From Pseudomonadota bacterium (GTDB lineage Bacteria > Pseudomonadota > Gammaproteobacteria > Pseudomonadales > UBA5518): 9,172 nucleotides of DNA. The position numbers and the translations under genes were made by a program. Numbering within the stretch: position 1 is the stretch's first letter; each line of letters opens with the position of its first letter. Below, piece after piece: positions 1-7,268 of this stretch. The DNA lies in the NCBI GenBank assembly GCA_022705125.1, contig JAKJFB010000092.1, positions 1 through 9,172 on the forward strand. The letters are read 5' to 3'. The notes below the pieces were generated by a model that saw nothing but the letters and a program-made list of their open reading frames with translations, was not told the DNA's origin and did no database searches.

Positions 1-604
1 GCGTTTCGATGATCGCGCGCAATTCGGCGCTGGAGCAGAAGCTCGCCGCGCGGTCGTGCTCCTCTATGTACCCGAGCGGCATCTCCTCGATGAAGCTGAT
101 GTCGATATCGCGCGCGCGCGCGAATTCCACCAGCGCCAGCACCTCGTCGTCGTTGCGCCCGCGCAGGATCACGCTGTTCAGCTTCAGGCGTTCGAAGCCG
201 GCGGCGAGCGCCGCGTCGATGCCGGCGAGCACGGTGCCCAGGTCGGCGGCGAGCCGGGGCAATTGCGAGCCGTTGGTGGTGAGCACCAGCTCGCGCAGGC
301 CCGGCAGCGCCGCGATGCGCCCGGCGAGCCACACGATGTTCTGCCGCACCAGCGGTTCGCCGCCGGTGAGGCGGATCTTGGTGACGCCGAGCGCGACGAA
401 GGCCTCGGCCGCGGCCAGCAGTTCCTCGAGGCTCAGGATCTCGCGCCTGGGCAGGAACTGCATATCCTCGCCCATGCAGTAGACGCAGCGGAAATCGCAG
501 CGATCGGTGACCGAGAGCCGCACGTAATCGACGCGGCGGCCGAAGCGGTCGACCAGCACCGGCGCCTGCTGCACCGCGGCGGCGTCCGGCACAATCGCGT
601 TCAT
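1..604 (-). CDS. moaA: GTP 3',8-cyclase MoaA (radical SAM), 3' end outside the window, with an apparent internal deletion
   Basis: MoaA catalyses the first step of molybdenum cofactor synthesis, turning GTP into 3',8-cyclo-GTP with SAM and [4Fe-4S] clusters in the cytosol. The visible 201 residues carry the radical-SAM motif C36-x3-C40-x2-C43 with Y42, the LTGGEP motif at 79-84 with R78, a TTNGSQL segment at 109-115, and KLN at 141-143, followed by [10 protein letters not shown] at 171-180. The C-terminal second-cluster region lies beyond the left edge. The start is the ATG overlapping the TGA of the upstream molybdoenzyme gene by 4 bp (ATGA), so translation is probably coupled; I see no strong Shine-Dalgarno. 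Oddity: between TTNG and the AGIDAA helix there are about 29 fewer residues than in E. coli or Pseudomonas MoaA. The missing part includes the conserved N-(I/V)-S-(L/V)-D-S-L strand. The frame stays open, so this is an in-frame loss. Family assignment is secure; activity is doubtful. Confidence 0.93.
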   Translation of the reverse strand, partial: MNAIVPDAAAVQQAPVLVDRFGRRVDYVRLSVTDRCDFRCVYCMGEDMQFLPRREILSLEELLAAAEAFVALGVTKIRLTGGEPLVRQNIVWLAGRIAALPGLRELVLTTNGSQLPRLAADLGTVLAGIDAALAAGFERLKLNSVILRGRNDDEVLALVEFARARDIDISFIEEMPLGYIEEHDRAASFCSSAELRAIIET

Positions 605-2850
605 GACGGCGCGGCCCGCACCTCGACCGGCACGCCGTTCACGATGCTGGTGCCCGAGGGGAGGTCGAGACCGTCGCCGATCAGGTCGTTGGCGCTGACG
701 CCGGCATGCGCCTGCGCGTGTGGCTGGCCGGTGTCGGCGTGGCGGTGTCCGAAGCCGTGCGGCAGGCTCACGACACCGGGCATCATCTCGTCGCTGATCT
801 CCACCGGCACCGCGCGCTCGGCCGCCGCGGAGCGCACCAGCGCCGTGGCGCCGTCGGAAAGCCCGCGCGCGGCGGCGTCCCCGGGATGCATGCGCAGCGT
901 GCAACGGTTCCTGCCGCGCACGAAGTGCGGCAGGTTGTGCAGCCAGGTGTTCATGTCGCGGATGTGGCGCCGCCCGATCAGCAGCAGCCCCGGTGGCGGT
1001 CCGGCGCGCAGCCGTTCGTGCAGGCGCCCGAGGTCCTCCTCCAGCAGCGGGTGCAGCAGCCGGATGCGCTTGCCCTCGGTGCGCAGGATGCCGGGCAGGC
1101 GCCCCGGCGTCAGCGGGCCGAGATCGATGCCGTGCTCGGCGGCCTTCACGCGCGCCAGCGTCAACCCCTCGCCACCGCCGAAACCGTCGCCGTAGGGGCC
1201 GGCGCGCAGCATCATGTCGAGCAGGCGCTCGGGGCCGGGCTCGGTGCCGGCCAGCTCCTTGACGCGCTCCGCCCCCACCGCGGGAAGCCGCGCGCCGACA
1301 CGCTCGGCCAGGCCCTCGAAGATCATCGCGTCGAGCTGCTCCACGGTCAGCCCGTTCACGCGGCCGCAGATCTCCAGCATCAGCTGCCACTGGTCGCGCG
1401 CACCGGGCTCGGGCGCGAGCACGCGCGGCGAGTAGCGCGCGAAGTTGCGCACGCTGGTGCTCTGGAACAGGAAGTCGTAGTTGCTGTGCTCGAGCTGCAC
1501 CGTCGAGGGCAGGATCACGTCGGCGCGGCTGGTGGTCTCGTTGATGTAGATGTCGAGCGCGACCACGAAATCGAGCCCGTCCATCGCCTCGCGCAGCCGG
1601 TCGCCGTTCGGCACGCTGAGCACCGGGTTGCCCGCCACCGTGATCAGGGCGCGCGCGCGGTCCGGGCCGTCCCATGCCAGCTCCTCGGCCATCAGCGTGG
1701 CCGGCAACATCGACATGTACTCGGGGAAGCCGCGCACCTTCGAGCGCCAGCGCCCGCGCAATAGCTGGCCGACCGAGTCGCTGTCCTCGCCTTGGCCCGT
1801 CGCGGGACGGGGGAACATGGCCCCGCCCTCGGCGTCGAGGCGTCCGCGCAGCAGGTTCACCACGTCGACCAGCCACGAGGCCAGGGTGCCGAACTCCTGC
1901 GTGCACAGGCCGATGCGGCCGTAGATCACCGGGCGTTCGGCCGCGCAGAAGCGCTCGCACAGGCGGCGCACGTCCGCGGGCGCGACACCCGTGATGCCGG
2001 CGACCGCTTCGGGCGTGAACGGCGCGGCGAGCTCGCGCAGGCGCTCCAGCCCGTCGATGCGTCCGGCGAGATGGCCGAGGTCCACGCGATCACTCGCGAA
2101 CAGCAGGTTGACCAGCGCGAACAGCAGGAACGCATCGGTGCCGGGCCGGATGAAGAGGTGCCAGTCGGCGATTGCCGCGGTCTCGCTGCGCCGCGGGTCG
2201 ATCACGACGAGCTCGCCGCCGCGCGCGCGCAGCGCCTCGAAGCGACCGCCCGCGTCCGGCGCCGACATCAGGCTGCCCTGCGAGACCAGCGAGTTGGCGC
2301 CCATGCAGACGAAGAAGTCGCTGCGGTCGAGATCGGGGATCGGGAAGGTCCACGCGCTGCCGTAGAGCAGCTCGCAGCTCAGGTTCTTCGGCTGCTGGTC
2401 CACCGAGCCGGCGGAAAAGAAACGCTGCGTCTCGAGCAGCGAGATGAACAGCTGCGTGTAGATCTGGGCGCCGAAGTTGTGGCCGTTCGGGTTGCCGTAG
2501 TACATCGCGACGGCGTTGTTGCCGTGCGCGGCGCGGATGGCCGCGAGGCGCTCGCCCACCAGCGCCAGCGCGGCCTCCCACTCCATTTCCTCCCAGCCGT
2601 TCTCCGTGCGCCGCACGGGGCGACGCAGGCGCGCGGGATCCTCGTGGAGATCCTTGACGACCTGGGACTTGGCGCAGACGTAGCCGCGCGAGCGATGGTC
2701 CTCGGCGTCGCCGCGCACCGACACCACGCGGTTCGCGGCACGGTCCACTGCCACGGCCAGCCCGCAGCTGGCCTCGCACACCGGACAGGAACGGAAAACG
2801 GTTTCCGTCGCCTGCCCGGGAGGGCCCTCAGGTGCGGCTGTGGCTTCCAT
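601..2850 (-). CDS. molybdopterin-dependent oxidoreductase (DMSO reductase superfamily, [4Fe-4S]), substrate unknown
   Basis: This 749-residue protein has the layout of catalytic subunits of formate dehydrogenase and assimilatory nitrate reductase type enzymes. The N-terminal cluster motif is C22-x2-C25-x3-C29-x29-C59, with the usual Lys two residues later (K61). Next come the bis-MGD binding core ([12 protein letters not shown] near 183-194, [11 protein letters not shown] near 215-225, RPGTDA near 235-240) and a C-terminal dinucleotide-binding domain with [18 protein letters not shown] and a final [13 protein letters not shown]. There is no twin-arginine signal, so it is probably cytoplasmic. 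The residue expected to ligate Mo falls in R143-F-F-S-A-G-S-V150, with no Cys or Sec. From memory this resembles an uncharacterised clade with FSASTVDQ-like sequences, annotated only as BisC/COG0243. The ATG start lies inside the upstream CDGSH gene (23-bp overlap) without a strong ribosome site, suggesting coupling; moaA follows with ATGA. Family certain, substrate unknown. Confidence 0.95.
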   Translation of the reverse strand: MEATAAPEGPPGQATETVFRSCPVCEASCGLAVAVDRAANRVVSVRGDAEDHRSRGYVCAKSQVVKDLHEDPARLRRPVRRTENGWEEMEWEAALALVGERLAAIRAAHGNNAVAMYYGNPNGHNFGAQIYTQLFISLLETQRFFSAGSVDQQPKNLSCELLYGSAWTFPIPDLDRSDFFVCMGANSLVSQGSLMSAPDAGGRFEALRARGGELVVIDPRRSETAAIADWHLFIRPGTDAFLLFALVNLLFASDRVDLGHLAGRIDGLERLRELAAPFTPEAVAGITGVAPADVRRLCERFCAAERPVIYGRIGLCTQEFGTLASWLVDVVNLLRGRLDAEGGAMFPRPATGQGEDSDSVGQLLRGRWRSKVRGFPEYMSMLPATLMAEELAWDGPDRARALITVAGNPVLSVPNGDRLREAMDGLDFVVALDIYINETTSRADVILPSTVQLEHSNYDFLFQSTSVRNFARYSPRVLAPEPGARDQWQLMLEICGRVNGLTVEQLDAMIFEGLAERVGARLPAVGAERVKELAGTEPGPERLLDMMLRAGPYGDGFGGGEGLTLARVKAAEHGIDLGPLTPGRLPGILRTEGKRIRLLHPLLEEDLGRLHERLRAGPPPGLLLIGRRHIRDMNTWLHNLPHFVRGRNRCTLRMHPGDAAARGLSDGATALVRSAAAERAVPVEISDEMMPGVVSLPHGFGHRHADTGQPHAQAHAGVSANDLIGDGLDLPSGTSIVNGVPVEVRAAPS

Positions 2851-3067
2851 CGCAGAGCGGCTTGTTGGCCGTCGCCTTGCACGCGCAGAAGTACGCGGTG
2901 CGCGTCTCCGGGGCGTCGTACTTCAACGGCGTGAAGCCGGTGTCCTTGTGCGAGCCGTCGCAGAAGGGCTGCTTGGCGGAACGCCCGCAGCTGCACCACC
3001 AGTAGCTCTTGCCTGCCTCGACCTCGACGGCGATGGGGGCATCGCCGGCACGAACGGGAGCGCTCAT
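2828..3067 (-). CDS. small protein with two CDGSH iron-sulfur motifs
   Basis: The 79-residue product consists almost entirely of two CDGSH (mitoNEET-type) motifs, each ligating a [2Fe-2S] cluster through three Cys and one His. The first is C25-S-C27 followed by C36-D-G-S-H40. The second is C61-A-C63 followed by C72-D-G-S-H76. No signal peptide or membrane anchor is visible, so the protein should be soluble and cytosolic, with a role in electron transfer or cluster handling by analogy to the family. I chose the ATG at 3067 over a longer reading because GGAG lies 8 nt upstream and the residues before it look like antisense or out-of-frame peroxiredoxin sequence. It sits 16 bp after the peroxiredoxin stop, and its last codons overlap the start of the molybdoenzyme by 23 bp. 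That overlap makes it a plausible electron partner of the enzyme, but this is inferred from position only. Confidence 0.93.
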   Translation of the reverse strand: MSAPVRAGDAPIAVEVEAGKSYWWCSCGRSAKQPFCDGSHKDTGFTPLKYDAPETRTAYFCACKATANKPLCDGSHSRT

Positions 3068-3083
3068 GGATGTTGCTCCGGGT

Positions 3084-3563
3084 TCAGAGTACGGCGAGTA
3101 TTTTTTCGGCGGCCGACACGTCGAGGCCAGGGCCCGGCTCCACCGCCAGGTGTTTGACCACGCCGTTCTCGGCAACCAGCGCGAAACGTTGCGAGCGCGT
3201 GCCCATGCCGAAGCCGCTGCCGTCCAGCGTGAGCCCCAGCGCCTTGGCGAACTCGGCGTTGCCGTCGGCCAGCATCAGCAGCTCCTCGGCGTTCTGCGCC
3301 TTGCCCCAGGCGCCCATCACGAAGGCATCGTTCACCGCCATGCACGCGATGGTGTCCACGCCCTTGGCCTTGATCTTGTCCGCGTTCACCACGTAGCCCG
3401 GCAGGTGCGCCGCGCTGCAGGTGGGCGTGAACGCGCCCGGCACCGAGAACAGCACGACCTTCTTGCCGTTGAAGATATCGTCGGTGCTGATGCTCTCGGG
3501 GCCTTTCTCGCCCATCGTCTTCAGGTTCACGGAAGGGATGCGGTCGCCTACCTTGATCGTCAT
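3084..3563 (-). CDS. Prx5-type peroxiredoxin (atypical, apparently 1-Cys)
   Basis: This thiol peroxidase reduces hydrogen peroxide or organic peroxides. The 159 residues match the short bacterial Prx5/redoxin family: a thioredoxin fold with the active-site motif PGAFTPTC at 42-49 (T46, peroxidatic C49), a second conserved Cys in ACMAVNDAFVM (C74), and the catalytic Arg in RSQRFALV (R126). The C-terminal region that carries the resolving Cys in human PRDX5 reads VEPGPGLDVS here and has none, so the enzyme is probably 1-Cys and recycled by an external thiol such as glutathione or glutaredoxin (inference). The ATG at 3563 is preceded by GGAGAG about 7 nt upstream. It is the first gene of the putative operon and is followed 16 bp later by the CDGSH gene. 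A short palindrome lies just upstream of its ribosome site. Confidence 0.96.
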   Translation of the reverse strand: MTIKVGDRIPSVNLKTMGEKGPESISTDDIFNGKKVVLFSVPGAFTPTCSAAHLPGYVVNADKIKAKGVDTIACMAVNDAFVMGAWGKAQNAEELLMLADGNAEFAKALGLTLDGSGFGMGTRSQRFALVAENGVVKHLAVEPGPGLDVSAAEKILAVL

Positions 3564-3585
3564 GTCCGTTCTCTCCGGTTGGTGG

Positions 3586-3598
3586 CACTGAAACAGTG
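3586..3598. repeat. perfect 5-bp palindrome with 3-nt centre upstream of the peroxiredoxin gene
   Basis: The sequence reads CACTG-AAA-CAGTG, a perfect inverted repeat 23-35 bp upstream of the peroxiredoxin ATG. It sits between the candidate -10 box and the ribosome site, at the place a transcript from that promoter would begin. It could be a repressor operator or a small leader hairpin. No known operator consensus is recognised. Confidence 0.4.
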
Positions 3599-3603
3599 GC
3601 CGT

Positions 3604-3632
3604 ATGGTAGCAGAGCGCTTTGCGGATATTCA
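3604..3632 (-). promoter_or_regulatory. weak candidate sigma70-type promoter of the peroxiredoxin-CDGSH-molybdoenzyme-moaA operon
   Basis: On the minus strand TGAATA (3632-3627) and TACCAT (3609-3604) are separated by 17 bp. Matches to TTGACA and TATAAT are 3 of 6 and 4 of 6. Transcription would start near 3597, giving a leader of about 34 nt. The 96-bp gap is the only intergenic space large enough to hold the operon promoter, which favours the site despite its weak match. Confidence 0.3.
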
Positions 3633-3651
3633 CCCGCCGCGGCGTGCGGGT
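3632..3651 (-). terminator. GC-rich hairpin after the stress-like gene, possible weak terminator
   Basis: ACCCGC (3632-3637) and GCGGGT (3646-3651) are perfect reverse complements around an 8-nt loop, starting 9 bp past the stop codon of the universal-stress-like gene. No run of T follows on the minus strand, so it is not a classical intrinsic terminator. It may pause transcription or protect the mRNA end. It also overlaps the candidate -35 box of the next operon. Confidence 0.3.
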
Positions 3652-3659
3652 ATATGGGG

Positions 3660-4436
3660 TCAGTTCACCAGCAGCACCTGACAGCGCAGGTGCGACAATT
3701 CCTCGAGCACGGCGCGCCGGTCCTTCGCCGGTGTCAGGTCCCCGGCGATCAGCACCATGTTGCCGAGCCGGTTCTCGACCTCGCGCAGCATTTCCAGGCT
3801 GTCGGTATTGACCGGATGCGGGTGCAGATTGACGCGCAGCCCGGTCTTCCCGATCTCGGCGAGCTGCGCGGCGTCGACCTCGCCGGCGGCGATCACCTCC
3901 AGCACGTGGTGGTCCTGCTGCGCGAGGCGTGCGGCGAGTTCGAGCGCGCGCGTGCTGGCCGGCGTGGCGCCGCAGAGCACGAACACCCGCGGCGGGCGCG
4001 TCTCCTGGATGCGCACGCGCACGATGGTGCGCTCCCTCGGCTGCATCAGCAGCAGCTCGACGCGTGCCGACGCCTCGCTCAGCGCCTCGCCGCGACGCGC
4101 GCGCGTGACCTGGAACTCGCCCTTTACCCGGCTGCGCCGCGTGACCGCGCTGAAGCGCTGCTCGGCCTCCCGCGACAGGCAGCGCAGCGCCTGCTCGACG
4201 TGGGACCCGGTGATCGCGCGCTCGCGCCCCGAACCGAGCGAGATCTCGTGCGTGATCGGCAGGTCCGCCACGGCGTACACATCCGCGTCCTCGACGAACA
4301 GCGCGTCGAGCTCGGCCTCGAGCTTGGCGGCGATCAGCGCCGCGGCCTCCATCAGCGCCGCCTCGCAGTTCATCGCGTCGAGCGCCAGCATGATGCGGCG
4401 GATCTTCGCCTTCTGCCCGCCGTCCTGCGCGCTCAT
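3660..4436 (-). CDS. tandem universal-stress-protein-like protein, no ATP-binding motif
   Basis: The 258-residue product looks like two degenerate UspA-type domains. The N-terminal half begins with a strand and helix typical of USP folds (IRRIMLALDAMNCEAALMEA near 12-31), then LFVEDADVYAVADLP at 46-60 and HEISLGSG at 63-70, a pattern I know from a USP-like family with VED...AELPF...EVSL motifs. The C-terminal half starts VFVLCGATPASTRALELA near 151-168 and ends in strands MVLIAGDL and CQVLLVN. The G-x2-G-x9-G-(S/T) nucleotide loop of ATP-binding USPs is absent from both halves. No signal peptide or membrane helix is visible. The start ATG overlaps the TGA of the Lon-related protease gene (ATGA, 4 bp), so the two are translationally coupled and may act together. 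The exact role is unknown, and the USP label rests on pattern, not on a search. Confidence 0.75.
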   Translation of the reverse strand: MSAQDGGQKAKIRRIMLALDAMNCEAALMEAAALIAAKLEAELDALFVEDADVYAVADLPITHEISLGSGRERAITGSHVEQALRCLSREAEQRFSAVTRRSRVKGEFQVTRARRGEALSEASARVELLLMQPRERTIVRVRIQETRPPRVFVLCGATPASTRALELAARLAQQDHHVLEVIAAGEVDAAQLAEIGKTGLRVNLHPHPVNTDSLEMLREVENRLGNMVLIAGDLTPAKDRRAVLEELSHLRCQVLLVN

Positions 4437-6853
4437 GGCTTGCCGTTGCCCGCGGCCTTGTCATCGCCGCTGCCGGAGTGCTTGCGCCCGATCTCGGCCA
4501 GCTCATGCAGCCGCGCGCGCACCCGCTCGTTGACCGAGTCGGTCTCGAAGCTGCCGTCCTCCCGCATCGCGCCGGCCGGCATGCCGGTCAGCAGCGCGAT
4601 CACGTCATCGACCGCGCTCGCGGCGTGGACGTGGAAATTTCCCGTGCGGCACGCCTCGACCACCTCCGGCTTCAGCATCAGGTGCTGCACGTTCGAGGCC
4701 GGGATCACCACGCCCTGGGTGCCGCTCAGCCCGCGCGCGGCGCACACGTCGAAGAAACCCTCGATCTTCTCGTTCACGCCGCCGATCGCCTGCATCTCGC
4801 CGAGCTGGTTCACCGAGCCGGTCATCGCGAGATCCTGGCGGATCGGGACGCCGGCGATCGCCGACAGCAGCGCGACCAGCTCGGCCATCGAGGCGCTGTC
4901 GCCGTCGACGCGCCCGTAAGACTGCTCGAACACGATGCTCGCCGACAGCGCGAGCGGCTGGCTCTGCGCGTAGCGCCTGGCAAGGAAGCTGGAAAGGATC
5001 ATCACGCCCTTGGAATGCAGCGGCCCGCCGAGCTCGGTCTCGCGCTCGATGTCGATCAGCTTGCCCGCGCCGAGGCGCGCGGTCGCGGTGATGCGCGAGG
5101 GCCTGCCGAAGGCGTAATCGCCGAGCTGGATCACCGACAGGCCGTTGATCTGGCCGACCTGCATGCCATCGGTGGCGAGCAGCATCACGCCCCTGTGGAT
5201 CTGCTCGGCCAGCAGCTCCTGGTAGCGGTTGTTGCGAAAGCGCCGCTGCGCGATGGCCTGGTCGACGTGGCGCGCCTCGATCAGCGCGATGTTCTCGCGC
5301 GCGGCCCAGAAATCCGCCTGCAGGATCAGGTCGACCAGGTCGCCCAGGTGCAGCGACAGCTTGTGGCTGTCCTCGGCGTCGCGCGCGCACTGGTCGATCA
5401 CGCGGGCCACGCCGCCGGCCGAGAGCGCCCGTGCCTTTTCGCGCCGCGCCAGCGTCGCGATGACGCGCGCGTACAGCCCCACGGCCTCGGGACTGCGGTC
5501 CATGCTGTCGCTGAAGTCCGCGTTGACCTTGAAGTACAGGCTGAACTCCGGGTCGTATTCCTTCAGCAGATGGTAGATGTAGCGGTCCCCTACCAGCACG
5601 ATCTTCACGTCGAGCGGGATGGGCTCGGGTTCGAGCGAGGTGGTCGACACCATGCTGAGGATGCGCTCGATCGATTCGATGCGGATCTCGCGCGAGCGGA
5701 TGGCGCGCTTGAGCGCGTCCCACACGAAGGAGTTCATCAGCACCTTGCGCGCATCCAGCACCAGGTAGCCGCCGTTGGCACGGTGCAGCGCGCCGGGCTT
5801 GATCAGGCTGAAGTTGGTGACCAGCGTGCCCATCTGCGCGATGTGCTCGATGCGCCCGATCACGTTCTGCAGCGTGGGATTGTCTTCGTAGAGCACCGGC
5901 ACGTCGGCGGCGCCGTCGTGGTCCACCAGCACGTTCACGTGGTAGCGCAGGTGCTCCATCGCGAAGATCTTCTTGCGCAGCGGCGTGCTGCCTTCCTGCT
6001 GCTCGTTGGGCATGAAATCCCAGATGTTCTCGGCCATGTCCTGGTGCGCCGCGCCGAGGAACTCGAGCACCGACGGATACATCTGATAGCGCGACTTCAG
6101 CGCCGCCAGCATCGGGTCGATGATGTCGTGGATGAACTCGTTGTCGATGCCCTTGACGCGCTCGGTGCTCTCCTCCTGCCAGTCGTGGATGCTCTCGATG
6201 ATCGACTTGAGCCTGCGGTTCAGCTCCTCGATGACGTTCTTGGCGAGCTCCTGCTCTTCCTTGGGCATGTCGTTGAACTGCGCGGGCGTCATCAGCTTGC
6301 CCTCGCGCACCGGGCCTATGGTGTAGCCGCCCGGCGTGCGGATCACCACCATGCCCTTGCTGCGCGCCTCGTCGTTGAGCTCGCCGAAGAGCTTGCCCTC
6401 GCGCTCCTGGTATTCCTCCTGGATGTCGCTGATGCGCCGGCGGTACTCGTCGCCACGGAACACGTTGGGCACCGTGACCAGCATGCGCTCGATCAGCTTC
6501 TCCATGTCGCGCTTGAGCTGCACGCCCTTGCCCGGCGGCAGCGCGAGCGCGCGCGGACGCGAGGGATCCTCGAAGTTGTTGACGTAGCACCAGTCGCTCG
6601 CCTCGCCGCGCTCACCCGCGTGACGCGCCAGCAGCTGGTCGACCAGCGTGCGCTTGCCGATGCCGGTCGGGCCGGCGACGTAGAGGTTGTAGCCCTCGCG
6701 CTGGATTCCCACGCCGAACTCGATCGCCGCGATCGCGCGGTCCTGCCCCATCGCGGAATCCACGTCCGGCAGCTCCGCGGTCGAGCGGAACCCGAGCGCC
6801 TGCGCGTCGGTGGCGCGCGACAGCGCATCGGCCTTCAGGGTCTCGACAGCCAT
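4433..6853 (-). CDS. Lon-related ATP-dependent AAA+ protease
   Basis: The 806-residue protein belongs to the Lon-like family with an AAA ATPase, a long inserted helical region and a C-terminal Lon peptidase domain, the group often annotated as Lon-related putative ATP-dependent protease, longer than E. coli YcbZ. Walker A is GPTGIGKRT (61-69) and a Walker B-like strand is GGYLVLDA (361-368, D367). A charged, probably coiled-coil insertion spans about 115-255. The peptidase domain has Ser653 in VDGDSASMAEL and Lys696 in GGVNEKIEGFF. The 43-residue Ser-Lys spacing equals that of E. coli Lon (S679/K722), so the dyad looks intact. I chose the ATG at 6853 because AAGGAG lies 8 nt upstream and the longer reading frame runs through the DksA-like gene. 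It is soluble and presumably degrades damaged or regulatory proteins. It lies 16 bp after the DksA-like gene and overlaps the stress-like gene by 4 bp. Confidence 0.95.
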   Translation of the reverse strand: MAVETLKADALSRATDAQALGFRSTAELPDVDSAMGQDRAIAAIEFGVGIQREGYNLYVAGPTGIGKRTLVDQLLARHAGERGEASDWCYVNNFEDPSRPRALALPPGKGVQLKRDMEKLIERMLVTVPNVFRGDEYRRRISDIQEEYQEREGKLFGELNDEARSKGMVVIRTPGGYTIGPVREGKLMTPAQFNDMPKEEQELAKNVIEELNRRLKSIIESIHDWQEESTERVKGIDNEFIHDIIDPMLAALKSRYQMYPSVLEFLGAAHQDMAENIWDFMPNEQQEGSTPLRKKIFAMEHLRYHVNVLVDHDGAADVPVLYEDNPTLQNVIGRIEHIAQMGTLVTNFSLIKPGALHRANGGYLVLDARKVLMNSFVWDALKRAIRSREIRIESIERILSMVSTTSLEPEPIPLDVKIVLVGDRYIYHLLKEYDPEFSLYFKVNADFSDSMDRSPEAVGLYARVIATLARREKARALSAGGVARVIDQCARDAEDSHKLSLHLGDLVDLILQADFWAARENIALIEARHVDQAIAQRRFRNNRYQELLAEQIHRGVMLLATDGMQVGQINGLSVIQLGDYAFGRPSRITATARLGAGKLIDIERETELGGPLHSKGVMILSSFLARRYAQSQPLALSASIVFEQSYGRVDGDSASMAELVALLSAIAGVPIRQDLAMTGSVNQLGEMQAIGGVNEKIEGFFDVCAARGLSGTQGVVIPASNVQHLMLKPEVVEACRTGNFHVHAASAVDDVIALLTGMPAGAMREDGSFETDSVNERVRARLHELAEIGRKHSGSGDDKAAGNGKP

Positions 6854-6869
6854 GCTCTGTGCTCCTTGC

Positions 6870-7196
6870 TCAGTCGGCGCAACCGATACAGGTATCGGCG
6901 TAATACAGGGCCGCGAGGCGCTCGGGCGCGATGGGGCCGCCGCAGCGGCTGCACACGGCATATTCGCCGCGATCCATGCGCGCCAGGGCGTGCACGACCT
7001 TCTGCAGTTCGAGACGACCCTCGGATTCGATGGCGTAGAGCGCATCGAGGTTTTCCTGTTCGACCACCTGCTCCGCGAAATCGGCCGACAGGGGCTCGTC
7101 GCGCTTGCGCAGATCGGCGTCGATGCGCCGCACCCTTTCCTCGAGCTCATCGCGCTTGGCGATCAGGCGCGCGCGCAACGTCTGCTGGTCCGGCAT
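6870..7196 (-). CDS. short DksA/TraR-family zinc-finger protein
   Basis: The 108-residue product has a predicted helical hairpin (about 5-75) followed by a four-cysteine zinc finger, C82-x2-C85-x17-C103-x2-C106, in the arrangement typical of DksA/TraR proteins (RMDRGEYAVCSRCGGPI, then ADTCIGC). Known members bind the RNA polymerase secondary channel and tune initiation, some with ppGpp. The hairpin tip near SADFAEQ has a single D-x-A (D39, A41), not the full D-x2-D-x-A of E. coli DksA, and the protein is shorter than DksA (151 aa), so it resembles stand-alone TraR/YbiI-like members. The ATG at 7196 has GGGAGG ending 5 nt upstream; a longer frame to 7256 has no comparable site. It leads the dense cluster with the Lon-related protease and could regulate stress transcription (inference). 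Confidence 0.92.
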   Translation of the reverse strand: MPDQQTLRARLIAKRDELEERVRRIDADLRKRDEPLSADFAEQVVEQENLDALYAIESEGRLELQKVVHALARMDRGEYAVCSRCGGPIAPERLAALYYADTCIGCAD

Positions 7197-7256
7197 GAGT
7201 CCTCCCTTGTGGCATGGCGTGACGCGGCGGGCGGCCGCGGTCCTCGGATTGCCCAC

Positions 7257-7262
7257 AGCATA
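7257..7262 (-). promoter_or_regulatory. possible -10 box in front of the DksA-like gene
   Basis: The minus strand reads TATGCT (4 of 6 matches to TATAAT) in the 72-bp gap between the GNAT stop and the DksA-like start. No good -35 lies at the right distance; the best is TTCCCG at 17 bp. The gap leaves room for a separate promoter, but read-through from the GNAT gene is equally possible. Confidence 0.2.
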
Positions 7263-7268
7263 ATGCCT

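Noticed and set aside
1792..2934. Plus-strand frames antisense to the molybdoenzyme (also 56-1195 and 706-1764)
   Set aside because: These are His/Arg/Ala-rich shadow frames; the minus strand carries clear cofactor-binding motifs.
2828..3175. A 115-residue version of the CDGSH protein starting at 3175
   Set aside because: The first 36 residues come from an alternative frame of the peroxiredoxin gene; the ATG at 3067 has a ribosome site.
3009..4919. A 636-codon plus-strand frame across the peroxiredoxin and stress-like genes
   Set aside because: It spans two well-supported minus-strand genes and the gap between them, with low-complexity composition and no motif.
6854..7150. N-terminal extension of the Lon-related protease to 7150
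   Set aside because: It would run through the DksA-like gene in another frame; the ATG at 6853 has a good ribosome site and the family sequence begins there.
4478..7198. A 906-codon open frame on the plus strand antisense to the Lon-related protease
   Set aside because: It is rich in His, Arg, Asp and Val with no recognisable domain, and it mirrors a gene with intact catalytic motifs. Long antisense frames are expected in DNA of this GC content.
7197..7256. N-terminal extension of the DksA-like protein to 7256
   Set aside because: The ATG at 7196 has GGGAGG in place, and the extra 20 residues do not resemble the family.
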